This document shows positions 1-8,825 of a stretch of DNA of 64,000 nt, in pieces; within the stretch, counting starts at the first letter, position 1, and every line of letters begins with the position of its first letter. This DNA is from Proteobacteria bacterium UBA2363 (GTDB lineage Bacteria; Pseudomonadota; Gammaproteobacteria; Xanthomonadales; UBA2363): NCBI GenBank assembly GCA_002344355.1, contig DDTN01000015.1, forward strand, positions 1 through 64,000. Direction: 5' to 3'. The notes under the pieces were generated by a model. The model worked only from the letters and a program-made list of their open reading frames with translations, did no database searches and was not told the origin of the DNA. Position numbers and translations under genes: made by a program.

Positions 1-1260
1 CAGGCTGCCGGTCGGGGCCGACTTGGCCACGGTCATCGCCGGGTTCTGAGCGATCGGCGTGGTCACCGTCGAGGTCACCGGGCCGACCGGGCCGGTCGGG
101 CTGGTGCCCCCGGCGCTGCCGGTGTTGACGATCTGGCCCGCGTCCGCGTCGGCCTGCTGGACCACGTAGGTACCCGTCAGCACGCAGGTGCCGCCGGGCG
201 CCACGGTCGGGCAGGTGATCGAGTCCGGCGTCAGCATCGGGTCGCTGACCACGACATTGGTCAGGGTCACGTTGCCGGTATTGGTGGCCGTCACCGTATA
301 GGTGATGGTCTCGCCCACCGCCACGGTGCCCACCGGACCCGTCTTCAGCACGGCAAGGTTCGGGGTCCGCGGGATCGGCGTGGTGACCGTCGAGGTCTGC
401 GGCGGCGTCTGGGTCGAGCCGCCGGTGCCGGTGTTGACGATCTGGCCGGCGTCGATGTCGGTCTGCTGCACCACGTAGGTACCGGTCAGCACGCAGGTGC
501 CGCCCGGGGCGACGCTCGGGCAGGTGATGCTGTTCGGGGTCAGCATCGGGTCGCTGACCACCACGTTCGTCAGGGTCACGTTGCCGGTGTTGGTCGCCGT
601 CACCGTGTAGGTGATCGTCTCGCCCACTGCCAGGCTGCCGGTCGGGGCCGACTTTGCCACGGTCATCGCCGGGTTCTGAGCGATCGGCGTGGTCACCGTC
701 GAGGTCACCGGGTCGACAGGACCAGTTGGACTGGTGCCCTCGGCGCTGCCGGTGTTGACGATCTGGCCCGCATCGGCATCGCCCTGCTGGACCACATAGG
801 TGCCCGTCAGCACGCAGGTGCCGCCAGGCGCCACGGTCGGGCAGGTGATCGAGTCCGGCGTCAGCATCGGGTCGCTGACCACCACGTTCGTCAGGGTCAC
901 GTTGCCGGTGTTGGTGGCCGTCACCGTATAGGTGATGGTCTCGCCCACCGCCACGGTGCCCACCGGACTCGTCTTCAGCACGGCAAGGTTCGGGGTCCGC
1001 GGGATCGGCGTGGTCACCGTCGAGGTCTGCGGCGGCGTCTGGGTCGAGCCACCGGTGCCGGTGTTGACGATCTGGCCGGCGTCGATGTCGCTCTGCTGGA
1101 CCACGTAGGTGCCGGTCAGGACGCAGGTGCCGCCAGGCGCGACGGTCGGGCAGGTGATCGAGTCCGGCGTAAGCATCGGATCCGACACGACGACGTTGGT
1201 CAGCGTGACGTTGCCGGTATTGGTTGCCGTGACGGTGTAGGTGATGGTCTCGCCCACCGC
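1..1260 (-). repeat. Two tandem copies of a 630-bp segment inside the repeat protein gene
   Basis: Positions 1-630 and 631-1260 align base for base with only scattered differences. Each copy holds a 107-residue unit plus a 103-residue unit. The next segment (from 1261) follows the same protein pattern but diverges within about 45 bases, so the 630-bp doublet looks like a recent duplication within an older array. Confidence 0.9.
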
Positions 1261-3546
1261 CAGGGTGCCGGTCGGGGCCGACTTCACCACGGTCATCGCC
1301 GGGGTCTGCGGAATCGGCGTGGTGACGGTCGAGGTCTGCGGCGGCGTCTGGGTCGAGCCGCCGGTGCCGGTGTTGACGATCTGGCCGGCGTCGATGTCGG
1401 TCTGCTGCACCACATAGGTGCCGGTCAGCACGCAGGTGCCAGTGGGCGCCACGCTCGGGCAGGTGATGCTGTTCGGCGTCAGCATCGGATCGCTGACCAC
1501 GACATCGGTCAGGGTCACGTTGCCCGTGTTGGTCGCCGTGACCGTGTAGGTGATGGTCTGGCCCACGGCCAGCGTCCCGGTGGGTGCCGACTTCACCACG
1601 GTCATCGCCGGGGTCGGGGCGATCGGCGTCGTCCCGGCGCTTGCCGAGTTGTTGCCGGGGACGGGATCGTGCGTAGGCGAGGACGCGGTTGCCGTGTTCA
1701 GGTACGGACCGGTCGGGTTGACGGTTGCCACGATGACCAGTTGCGCCGTGGCGCCGCTGGCCATGTTGCCGAGGGTCCAGTTGGGTGCCAGCCAGGTGCC
1801 GGTGGACGGGGTGGCGGAGACCAGGCTGTAGCCGGCGGGAAGCGCGTCGTTCAGCACCACGGCGTTCGCGGTGGACGGCCCGTCATTGGTGACCGTCACC
1901 GTGAACTGCACCTGGGCGCCCACGAGCGGCGTGGCATTGTCCACGATCTTGGTGACGCGCACATCGGCGATCGGCGCAACCGTGTTGGACACGCTCGCGG
2001 TGCCGCTGGCGACGAAGCTGTTGCCAAGGGTCTGCGCGTTGTGGACGACCTCGGCCGTGTTGGTGATGGTCTGCCCGGCCAGGGAGAGGTCGTTGTTCAG
2101 CTGCACCCGGAACCGGAAGCTCGCCCCTTGCCCATTGGGCACCAGGCCGCCCGAGGTTGCGTTTGCGCCCTGACCCAGACGGAACCTGACCTGGTTGGGT
2201 CCGACCTGGAACTCGGCAAGATCGTCGCCAGCGGCGTCGGTCTGCACGCCGGTCGACGCGCCGCTGGCATTGGTCAGGATCTGGAGACTGCCCGGGACGT
2301 AGGTGGTGCCGGCCGGGATCGGGTCGGTGACCACGACGTTGGTGGCACCGTCCTGTCCGGTATTCACGAACGCGATCGTGTACTCGAGGACATCGCCTGG
2401 AAGCAGCTCGCCGCCATTGAGATCAACGGCCGTCTTGCTGAGCGAGGTAACCAGGTCCGGAACGAACAGGTCGACAGCGAAGGCCAGCATCTGCGGAAAA
2501 TAGACGTCGCCGCTCGAGGTGAATTCCAGGGTCGCGGTGGTCGCGCCGTTGGCGAGAATTCCGGAGGCATTGACGTAGTCGAGGTCCATGCCCAGCTGAT
2601 TCACATAGTCCGGGTTCTTGGCGCTGAAGCGCGTGCCAAGCCGGGTGATGCTGCTGTTCCAGAAATTGGCGGTTGGATTGAGTGCGTCGCCAAGATTGGT
2701 GGTGTTCAGCCGGAAGTTGTCGCCGGTCAGGCTCTGGTCGCCCTCCCAGACCAGGGCACCCATGCGCGTGGTGAAGGCGCCGACCAGCGGTGTAAGCAGG
2801 CCGGAAACGCCGACGGTGACCGGACTGCCATTGGTCACACTGGCCGATCCGTCGAAGACCATAAGACGGCGGAAGGGATCGGTCGCGTTCTCGTAGACGA
2901 CGACCAGGGTCCAGCCGCCGTAGTAGCCCAGGCTGTCGCTGCCGTTGACGGCGGTCATGCCGCCGGCTCGATAGGTTCCATTGCCGCCGGCCTGCACCAG
3001 GCTGGTGACGTCGGCGAATGCCATATAGGGCCTGGAAGTGTTGCCGCCCTGTGTGGAGATCGTATCGATCAGGCTGGCGGTGATCGCCTGATAGGCGCCC
3101 ATCGCAGGGGTGCGGAACTGCAGGGTTCCGCGTCCGGCAGCGGACGGGTTGGCGCGTGCGCCCCAGTACAGACCGGCGAAGCGGACCGTCGAGCCGGCCG
3201 GCAGCGACAGGTCGGCCGTCGAGGAATTGGTGAAGCCTGCCCCCGCGTCGGAATTCACGAAGGCCGTCTGGCGGCTGTTGTTGTTGCCGTCGGCCGTCCC
3301 GTTCCTGACCTGGGCACAGTTGTTGCTGCCCCCGCCGGTCTGGCAGGTCACCAGGACGTTGCCGATCTGCGCGATGTCGCCCCGGGCGTTGAACGAGGCG
3401 CGCTGATCGAAGCTGCGGACCACCTGGGCCTGCGCGGCCTGGGCGAGGACGAGGGCGGCGAGCAGGGCCAGGACGGCGGCTGCAAGCTGCCGGAGCCGGC
3501 GACCCTCGGCGGCGGGTCGGCCGGTGAAACCGCGTGCGTTGTACAT
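1..3546 (-). CDS. Giant secreted DUF11-type repeat protein (partial, C-terminus outside window)
   Basis: The reading frame is open from an ATG at 3546 to the left edge (1182 codons, no stop). The N-terminus has an Arg-rich start, a long Ala/Leu hydrophobic stretch and an AQA-type cleavage region (around residues 20-42), so it looks secreted. After a unique domain of about 340 residues, DUF11-like domains begin (DLVTSLSKTAVDLNGG, ADVRVTKIVDNATPLVG). From about position 1656 down to 1 there are five full units and one partial unit of about 103-107 residues, each with ITYTVTATNTGNVTLT, VVVSDPMLTP, a Cys pair (ITCP...GTCVLTGTYVVQQ) and IVNTG. Such proteins are usually surface or extracellular and of unknown function; adhesin or matrix roles are inference. 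The two Cys per unit could form a disulfide. GGGGAA just upstream of the ATG can serve as ribosome binding site. It may be controlled by the CRP-like boxes upstream. Confidence 0.85.
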   Translation of the reverse strand, partial: MYNARGFTGRPAAEGRRLRQLAAAVLALLAALVLAQAAQAQVVRSFDQRASFNARGDIAQIGNVLVTCQTGGGSNNCAQVRNGTADGNNNSRQTAFVNSDAGAGFTNSSTADLSLPAGSTVRFAGLYWGARANPSAAGRGTLQFRTPAMGAYQAITASLIDTISTQGGNTSRPYMAFADVTSLVQAGGNGTYRAGGMTAVNGSDSLGYYGGWTLVVVYENATDPFRRLMVFDGSASVTNGSPVTVGVSGLLTPLVGAFTTRMGALVWEGDQSLTGDNFRLNTTNLGDALNPTANFWNSSITRLGTRFSAKNPDYVNQLGMDLDYVNASGILANGATTATLEFTSSGDVYFPQMLAFAVDLFVPDLVTSLSKTAVDLNGGELLPGDVLEYTIAFVNTGQDGATNVVVTDPIPAGTTYVPGSLQILTNASGASTGVQTDAAGDDLAEFQVGPNQVRFRLGQGANATSGGLVPNGQGASFRFRVQLNNDLSLAGQTITNTAEVVHNAQTLGNSFVASGTASVSNTVAPIADVRVTKIVDNATPLVGAQVQFTVTVTNDGPSTANAVVLNDALPAGYSLVSATPSTGTWLAPNWTLGNMASGATAQLVIVATVNPTGPYLNTATASSPTHDPVPGNNSASAGTTPIAPTPAMTVVKSAPTGTLAVGQTITYTVTATNTGNVTLTDVVVSDPMLTPNSITCPSVAPTGTCVLTGTYVVQQTDIDAGQIVNTGTGGSTQTPPQTSTVTTPIPQTPAMTVVKSAPTGTLAVGETITYTVTATNTGNVTLTNVVVSDPMLTPDSITCPTVAPGGTCVLTGTYVVQQSDIDAGQIVNTGTGGSTQTPPQTSTVTTPIPRTPNLAVLKTSPVGTVAVGETITYTVTATNTGNVTLTNVVVSDPMLTPDSITCPTVAPGGTCVLTGTYVVQQGDADAGQIVNTGSAEGTSPTGPVDPVTSTVTTPIAQNPAMTVAKSAPTGSLAVGETITYTVTATNTGNVTLTNVVVSDPMLTPNSITCPSVAPGGTCVLTGTYVVQQTDIDAGQIVNTGTGGSTQTPPQTSTVTTPIPRTPNLAVLKTGPVGTVAVGETITYTVTATNTGNVTLTNVVVSDPMLTPDSITCPTVAPGGTCVLTGTYVVQQADADAGQIVNTGSAGGTSPTGPVGPVTSTVTTPIAQNPAMTVAKSAPTGSL

Positions 3547-3573
3547 GGAATTCCCCAGTTCAGTCCGGCGTTC

Positions 3574-3589
3574 TGTGGACGCCGTCACA
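3574..3589. promoter_or_regulatory. CRP/Clp-like box 3 (one mismatch)
   Basis: TGTGG-N6-TCACA on the plus strand, i.e. TGTGA-N6-CCACA on the coding strand of the repeat protein. It matches the CRP consensus TGTGA-N6-TCACA at 9 of 10 positions and is centred about 35 nt upstream of the start codon. That is close enough to act as a block if occupied. Confidence 0.45.
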
Positions 3590-3642
3590 TGCAAGTCCGG
3601 TTCAGGCCGGGCTTTGCGTTGCGGACTGTATGGGGTTCATCG

Positions 3643-3658
3643 CGTGATGTGTGTCACG
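3643..3658. promoter_or_regulatory. CRP/Clp-like box 2 (perfect GTGA-N6-TCAC)
   Basis: CGTGA-N6-TCACG is a perfect 5+6+5 inverted repeat with the CRP half-site core GTGA/TCAC. It is centred about 104 nt upstream of the ATG of the repeat protein. The window encodes a Clp/CRP homologue at 43900. Binding is inferred from the motif only. Confidence 0.6.
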
Positions 3659-3693
3659 CAGTGGCAAACTTTTGTGTCAGAAACCGTCCATAG

Positions 3694-3709
3694 CGTGACG
3701 TCCATCACG
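3694..3709. promoter_or_regulatory. CRP/Clp-like box 1 (perfect GTGA-N6-TCAC)
   Basis: A second CGTGA-N6-TCACG inverted repeat, 51 bp (about five helical turns) from box 2 and about 155 nt upstream of the repeat protein start. It is also only about 30 bp past the stop of the glycosyltransferase gene at 3739. Confidence 0.6.
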
Positions 3710-3738
3710 TTTTTGGGGCATGGCGGTCTGAGCTGCGT

Positions 3739-4764
3739 TCAGGCGAGGTCGTGGCTGCGCTGCACCGGCACCCCGCCCGCCAGCAGCGGCCGCGAGGCCC
3801 CTTCCGGGTCCGGGTGCGGATCCCAGTCCCGGCAGAAAAGCTTCCGCGCCACCACCGTGGCCTTGTTGGCCAGGCCGATCGGGGCGCCCAGCCAGCGCGC
3901 CAGCAGGAAGGCCTTCCTGCGCACCACCCAGTTGTACATGGACTGTTCGGAATAGAACCGGTAGCCCCAGCGCCGCTCGAACAGGCGCGACGACGGCCCG
4001 GTCAGGCGGGGACTCCAGCGGAACCAGAAGAAACGCATGTCGGACAGCGCCATGCGCGTGCCGAGGTTGTCGAAATGCACCTGCGCCGAAGGCTCGACCA
4101 CCATGGACTCGCCGCGGGCGGCCACCTGCAGGGCGATGTCGAGATGCTCGCGGATCACCATCGAGGGCAGCTCGATGGCCTGGAAGGTCGCCGTCGAGAA
4201 CAGCACGCAGTGCAGCTCGAAGGAACCAGTCGGCGCCCGCTCCGCCGGGATCTCCGGGATGTCGGCGCGGCGCAGCGCCTTGTGCTCGATCAGGTAGTCG
4301 GTGCCGTCGACCTCGACCACCCGCAGCTCGCCGGTGTACAGGTGGTTGCGCAGCGGCGCGCCGCGGTCGACGCCCTCGCGCTCGAGGATCAGCGGCGTGA
4401 CCACGGCATGGCCGTCGTCCAGGGCGGCCAGCAGCGGCGGCAGCCAGCCGGCGGTGACCCGCGAGTCGTTGTCCAGCAGCACCACCGCCCGGGTGGCGAG
4501 CTGGTCGCGGACCTCGCGCAGCGCGTCCATCGGCGTCTTCAGGCCGAGCTCGAAGAAGCGCACGCCCGGCCGGCCCGCCAGGCGCCGGCGTGCCGGCTCG
4601 ATGTCCCGGCGCGGGTAGCCGAGGTCGAGGATCCACAGCTCGAAGGGCTGCGGCGTATGCCTGAGCAGCGTTTCGACGCACTCGTCGAGGCCCGAGTAGC
4701 GGTCGCGCGGGCTGATGATGACGGTGACTTCGGCGTGCATGTCGGACTCCGGATGGGCGGTCAT
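3739..4764 (-). CDS. Glycosyltransferase family 2-like protein
   Basis: 341 residues. The N-terminus (VTVIISPRDRYSGLDECVETLL) is the nucleotide-sugar binding fold of family 2 enzymes. LLDNDSRV gives an acidic DND motif in the place of the metal-binding DxD, and a later GSFELHCVLFS/MVIREHLDIALQ stretch resembles the catalytic half. The long Trp/Arg-rich C-terminus (residues about 230-341) is not assigned. It is the last gene of the 12-gene operon and its ATG overlaps the previous stop (ATGA, 4761-4764), which fixes the start. Likely a cytoplasmic enzyme adding one sugar to the lipid-linked repeat; the substrate cannot be told. Confidence 0.8.
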   Translation of the reverse strand: MTAHPESDMHAEVTVIISPRDRYSGLDECVETLLRHTPQPFELWILDLGYPRRDIEPARRRLAGRPGVRFFELGLKTPMDALREVRDQLATRAVVLLDNDSRVTAGWLPPLLAALDDGHAVVTPLILEREGVDRGAPLRNHLYTGELRVVEVDGTDYLIEHKALRRADIPEIPAERAPTGSFELHCVLFSTATFQAIELPSMVIREHLDIALQVAARGESMVVEPSAQVHFDNLGTRMALSDMRFFWFRWSPRLTGPSSRLFERRWGYRFYSEQSMYNWVVRRKAFLLARWLGAPIGLANKATVVARKLFCRDWDPHPDPEGASRPLLAGGVPVQRSHDLA

Positions 4765-5519
4765 CGGCGCTTGGCCAGGGCGTGGCGCAGGTAGTGCAGC
4801 ATGTGCCAGCCGCTCGCCACGGCGCCCATGCCCTCGACATCGCGGTAGATGCGCCACTGCCAGCGCGCGGCGCGCAGCTTGTTGGACGACTGCGAACCGT
4901 CGCGCACCAGGTACCAGGCCAGCGGCATGCCGCCGTCGCCGGCGCGCACGGCACGGACGCCCGCCCGCAGCAGCGCCAGCCAGAACACGTAATCCTCGTG
5001 GCCGATCCGGAGGAAGCGCGGCTCCGCGGCGATGCGCTGGCGGTCGTAGATCCCGGTGCAGTTGCCGATGTGGTTGCTGCGCAGCAGGCGGGCGTGGTCG
5101 AGGTCCGGCGGCGGCGAGACCGTCGCCAGCACCCTGCCGTCCTCGGCGACCCGCTGGTAGGCCGCGTAGGAAACCGCGGCGTCGCCGCGCTCCAGCTCGG
5201 CCAGCTGGATCGCCAGCTTGTCGGCATGCCACCAGTCGTCGCTGTCCAGGAAGGCGACGTAGCGGCCGGTCGCCGCGTCCAGGGCCTGGTTGCGGGCGGC
5301 GGCGACACCGCCGTTGCGCGGCGAGCGCAGCAGGCGCACCCGCGCGTCCTGGCGCGCGTAGTCGGCGACCAGGTCGACCGAACCGTCGCTGGAGCCGTCG
5401 TCGACCACCACCAGCTCGAGCTCGCCGTGGCGCTGGCCCAGCACCGACTCCACCGGCCGGCGCACGAAGCGCTCGGCGTTGTACATCGGCATCACCACGC
5501 TGACCAGGCGCCCGCTCAT
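4761..5519 (-). CDS. Glycosyltransferase family 2
   Basis: 252 residues with a clear GT-A fold: VSVVMPMYNAERFVRR at the N-terminus, LVVVDDGSSDGS, GGVAAARNQALD, then FLDSDDWWHADK carrying the metal-binding acidic residues, and a GHEDYVFWLALL catalytic region. No membrane helices, so it should be cytoplasmic and act on a lipid-linked oligosaccharide. The start is set by ATGA overlap with the methyltransferase upstream, and its own stop overlaps the next gene. Donor and acceptor are unknown. Confidence 0.88.
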   Translation of the reverse strand: MSGRLVSVVMPMYNAERFVRRPVESVLGQRHGELELVVVDDGSSDGSVDLVADYARQDARVRLLRSPRNGGVAAARNQALDAATGRYVAFLDSDDWWHADKLAIQLAELERGDAAVSYAAYQRVAEDGRVLATVSPPPDLDHARLLRSNHIGNCTGIYDRQRIAAEPRFLRIGHEDYVFWLALLRAGVRAVRAGDGGMPLAWYLVRDGSQSSNKLRAARWQWRIYRDVEGMGAVASGWHMLHYLRHALAKRR

Positions 5520-6457
5520 CGCCGGTCGCCACCCGCGGCGCCGACGTACCAGGCGCGCAGCACCGCCAGCACCCCGGGCGGCTTGCCCGCGAACCGCGGC
5601 GCCAGCGGGATCGCGCCGGCGGCCAGGGCGGCGGCGACGTTCGGGTCGGGCTCGGCCAGGCGCTCGCGCACCACGAGGCCGGTGCGCGCCCAGATCGCGT
5701 CGTAGTCGTCGACCTGGAGCCGGTTCATGTACATGAAGCCGTTGCCGGCGAGCAGCCGGAAGCCGCGCTCGCCGAAGCGGAGGAAGTTCAGCGGGCCGAT
5801 GCCGGGATCGGAATGGCTGAAATGGTCGGTCAGGTCGATGCAGTGCACGGCCAGGCCGCCGGGGCGCAGCAGCCGGGCCGCCTCGCCCAGGATCGCCTCC
5901 AGCACCGGGCCGGGGATGTGTTCCATGACCTCGTAGGAGACATGCAGGTCGATGGCGCCATCGGCCAGGTCCAGGGCCGCGGCGTCGGCCGGCGAACGGT
6001 AGTCGATCGCGCAGGTCCCGCACAGGCGCTCCAGCGAGAAGCCGTCGGCCAGGGCGAGCAGCGCATCCAGTCGGCCGGGCACCAGGCGCCGCCCCAGCAG
6101 GCTCTCGACCCGCGCGCGCTGGTCGCGCATCTGCAGCAGGTCCTCGTGCACCAGTTCGGCGCGCAGATAGGGATTGAGGTCGACCGTGGTCACGCGCTCG
6201 GCACCCTGCAGCCACAGCGCCAGGGGCAGGCCCAGGCGTCGCCCGGTGCCGACCTCCAGGACCCGGGCGCCCACCACGGTCGCGCCGTTGGCCTCGACCC
6301 GCTCGGCGACCTCGACGCCCTGGCGCAGCTTGTCCTCTACCGCCGGGCTGCGCAGGCCGCCGAAGCGGCGCTGCATGGCGTAGTACACGCGCTGCGAGAG
6401 CGGCCCGGGCAGCAGGGCGATGGCGTTCTGGATCGCCGCCTTCAGCCGCCAGTTCAC
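5516..6457 (-). CDS. SAM-dependent methyltransferase, class I
   Basis: 313 residues starting at GTG 6457, inside a GTGA overlap with the preceding gene. It shows the SAM motif I (RVLEVGTGRRLGLPLAL), an acidic motif II (VTTVDLNPYL), and LHVSYEVMEHIPGPVLEAIL followed by RLLRPGGLAVHCIDL, the usual post-motif region. A C-terminal piece (FGERGFRLLAGNGFMYMNRL) is common in sugar or lipid methyltransferases of polysaccharide loci. It probably methylates a sugar or a chain end; the substrate is inferred from context only. Confidence 0.82.
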   Translation of the reverse strand: MNWRLKAAIQNAIALLPGPLSQRVYYAMQRRFGGLRSPAVEDKLRQGVEVAERVEANGATVVGARVLEVGTGRRLGLPLALWLQGAERVTTVDLNPYLRAELVHEDLLQMRDQRARVESLLGRRLVPGRLDALLALADGFSLERLCGTCAIDYRSPADAAALDLADGAIDLHVSYEVMEHIPGPVLEAILGEAARLLRPGGLAVHCIDLTDHFSHSDPGIGPLNFLRFGERGFRLLAGNGFMYMNRLQVDDYDAIWARTGLVVRERLAEPDPNVAAALAAGAIPLAPRFAGKPPGVLAVLRAWYVGAAGGDRR

Positions 6458-7653
6458 GACGCTCGCCCGATCCCGCCGCGGCCACCGGCCCAGGACGCGG
6501 CCGGCGGCGGCAGCACGTAGTCCCGGTAGTCGGCCGGGTTGCCGGTCATGCCGGCCTCGGCCGCCTTCACGATGTTGTAGACCTCGCGGGCGTTGACGTA
6601 GTGCAGCACGTAGCGCTCGCCGTCGTTGTAGTGGCGCTCGAGGTGGTCGAACATCGCGTCGACCGCCGGACCCAGCACCACCTCGGCGTCCTTCTCCGGG
6701 GCGCCATGGGTGTGGATCTTGACGAACACCCACTCCGGCCGGCCTTCGACATGGATGCCGGTGCGGACCCAGCCGTCGACGCGCGCCGGCGTCGGCGGGT
6801 AGTTGGCGCGGATGTCCGAGTTCTCCACGCGCGGCACGATGCCGCGGCGGCGATCGGCCCAGTTCAGGCCGATCGGGCCCTGCACCAGCAGCAGGTCGCC
6901 GACCGGCTCGCCGCCGACCCGGACCCGCACGCCGGTGTCGTGCGACTTCGGCCGGTCCGGATCGTCGGTGGCATAGTAGATGGAGTTGATGATGTGGGTC
7001 TGCGTGGGACTTGGCGCCGAGGGCATGGTGAAGTCGGCGTAGCAGCCCAGCTCGCGCAGCAGGATCAGCTCGTTGTCCAGGCCGCACCAGCGGCCGTCCG
7101 GGTTGGAGTTGTCCAGGCACCAGTTGCCGTGGATGAAACCGAACATGAGCTGGCCGGTCTGCGGGTGCCGGGAGAGGGCCCCGTGGTCGCGGTGCAGCAC
7201 CTCGCAGAAGCCGGCGATGGTGCGCCGGAAATTGGCCTCGGTGTCGTTGTCGTGGTGCAGGTGCACCTCGATCTCGCCGAAGCCGTCGCGGCACAGCGCC
7301 GACAGCTTGTCCAGGTGCTCCGGCAGGTACTCTTCCTCCGGATAGAAGAAGCCGTGCTGCGGAGGACGGCCGTCGGCATCCCGGTGGCGGCCGGCCAGGG
7401 CGCGCCAGCCCTCGGTCCAGCGGTCGACGCGTGCACGCTGCGTGGCCAGGTCGACCTTGCCGTGCATGGGCTCGAAGTGGTCGACGAAGCAGAACATGAC
7501 ATGGGTCGGCCCGGCGACCGCCGGCCGGCGCTTGCGGCCGATGTAGCTGCCCAGCCAGATCTGCATGTTGCGGGCGCGGATGTCGCGCCAGACCAGGCGC
7601 AGCAGGGTGAGCAGCGCGAGCGCCGGCGGAATCAGCAGCAGGATCGGCTTCAC
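6454..7653 (-). CDS. Uncharacterised membrane-anchored protein of polysaccharide locus (deacetylase-like?)
   Basis: 399 residues, GTG start in a GTGA overlap. One N-terminal hydrophobic helix (residues about 3-22) should anchor it, with the bulk probably periplasmic. Motifs include FCFVDHFEPMHGK, EIEVHLHHDNDT, FGFIHGNWCLDNS, THIINSIYYATDD and VFVKIHTHGAPEK. The spread of Asp/His motifs looks like a metal-dependent beta/alpha barrel related to polysaccharide deacetylases, but I cannot place it in a named family. Its position in the operon argues for trimming or modification of the polysaccharide. Confidence 0.7.
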   Translation of the reverse strand: MKPILLLIPPALALLTLLRLVWRDIRARNMQIWLGSYIGRKRRPAVAGPTHVMFCFVDHFEPMHGKVDLATQRARVDRWTEGWRALAGRHRDADGRPPQHGFFYPEEEYLPEHLDKLSALCRDGFGEIEVHLHHDNDTEANFRRTIAGFCEVLHRDHGALSRHPQTGQLMFGFIHGNWCLDNSNPDGRWCGLDNELILLRELGCYADFTMPSAPSPTQTHIINSIYYATDDPDRPKSHDTGVRVRVGGEPVGDLLLVQGPIGLNWADRRRGIVPRVENSDIRANYPPTPARVDGWVRTGIHVEGRPEWVFVKIHTHGAPEKDAEVVLGPAVDAMFDHLERHYNDGERYVLHYVNAREVYNIVKAAEAGMTGNPADYRDYVLPPPAASWAGGRGGIGRAS

Positions 7654-8825
7654 CCGGATCGCCCCCCTTCGGGCAACAGCGACAGCAGTTGCAAGGCATT
7701 ATTGCGCCATTGCCGTTCGGCCGTGATGTAGGCCTGTGCGGCCGCCCCCACGCGGCGCCGCTCCTCGTCGCGGCCCGCCAGCGCCAGCACCCGGTCGACA
7801 CAGGCCGCCAGGTCGCCGCGCGGGAACAGCCAGCCGGTGACGCCCTCGCGGATCACCTCGGCGACCGGGTCGTAGTCGGGCGCGACCACCGCCACGCCCA
7901 TCGCCATCTGCTCGAACAGCTTCATCGGCGAGCCGTATTCGTTGGAGTCGGGCAGCACGCCGTAGTCCATGCAGGCCAGCCACTCCGGCACCTGGGCATG
8001 CGGCACCCGTCCGGGCAGCAGGATGCGGTCCTGCAGGCCGCGCCCACGCACCTCCTCGCGCACGGCCGGCAGTTCGCGGCCGTCGCCGACCAGCAGCAGG
8101 ACCAGGTCGGGCGCCTCGTGCAGGCGGTCGATCATCGCGCGCACGAAGCCGGCGACGCCGTGCCAGTGGGCGAACACCCCGACGTGGCCGCAGACCACCC
8201 GGCCCGCCAGGCCGCGCGCGGTGCGCAGCGCCTCGCGGTCGAAGCGGGAGGGATCGAACCGGCCATCCACGGCGTTCGGCGAGACCACGCCCGGCGCCAG
8301 CGCGCCATGCGCCGCCTCCAGGGTCGCCTTGAAGCGGCTGGAGATGTGCACCAGGCCGGTGGCGTTGGCCAGTGTCCAGCGCTCGATGCGGCAGGCCAGG
8401 CGCTTCAGGTACAGCGGCCGGACGCGCTCGACCACCGCCGAATCGTTGATCTCCAGGATCACCGGCACGCCGCGCCGGCGCGCCAGCCAGACGGTCGCGA
8501 ACAGGAACAGCGCGTAGCGCTCGTAGATGAAGTCCGGCCGCGCCCGGCGCAGGCGGCCGGCGACCCGCCACCAGGTCACCGCGTTCCAGGCCAGCTCGGC
8601 CAGCTCGAACAGCACGCCGGGCAGGCGGGTGACCAGGCGCGGCAACAGGCCGCGGCGCGGCGGCGCCTGCGGCGCGGCGGCGCCGGGTTCGCGCTCGGGA
8701 TCGGCGCCGGGGAAGGACAGCACCTCGACCTCGTGGCCCAGCTCGCGCAGGGCACCGACCACGCCGCGGATGTGCACGCCCTCGACATGCTCGCCGCGGG
8801 TCCGGTGGTGGAAGAGCACCTTCAT
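7650..8825 (-). CDS. Glycosyltransferase family 4
   Basis: 391 residues with a GT-B layout. The N-terminal domain begins MKVLFHHRTRGEHVEGVHIRGV and contains FIYERYALF. The C-terminal nucleotide-binding domain carries GHVGVFAHWHGV, LLLVGDGRELPAV, RILLPGRVPHAQVPEWL and EYGSPMKLFEQMAMG, the donor-contact region. Start by ATGA overlap with the deacetylase upstream. Cytoplasmic; sugar unknown. Confidence 0.87.
   Translation of the reverse strand: MKVLFHHRTRGEHVEGVHIRGVVGALRELGHEVEVLSFPGADPEREPGAAAPQAPPRRGLLPRLVTRLPGVLFELAELAWNAVTWWRVAGRLRRARPDFIYERYALFLFATVWLARRRGVPVILEINDSAVVERVRPLYLKRLACRIERWTLANATGLVHISSRFKATLEAAHGALAPGVVSPNAVDGRFDPSRFDREALRTARGLAGRVVCGHVGVFAHWHGVAGFVRAMIDRLHEAPDLVLLLVGDGRELPAVREEVRGRGLQDRILLPGRVPHAQVPEWLACMDYGVLPDSNEYGSPMKLFEQMAMGVAVVAPDYDPVAEVIREGVTGWLFPRGDLAACVDRVLALAGRDEERRRVGAAAQAYITAERQWRNNALQLLSLLPEGGRSG

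Noticed and set aside
1..1660. Direct repeats checked for a CRISPR array
   Set aside because: Repeats are over 300 bp, contiguous without spacers, and translate into protein domains.
1669..3693. Long plus-strand open frame (674 codons) opposite the repeat protein
   Set aside because: The minus frame has a signal peptide and domain repeats; the plus frame is low-complexity Gly/Arg/Ala and mirrors high-GC third codon positions.
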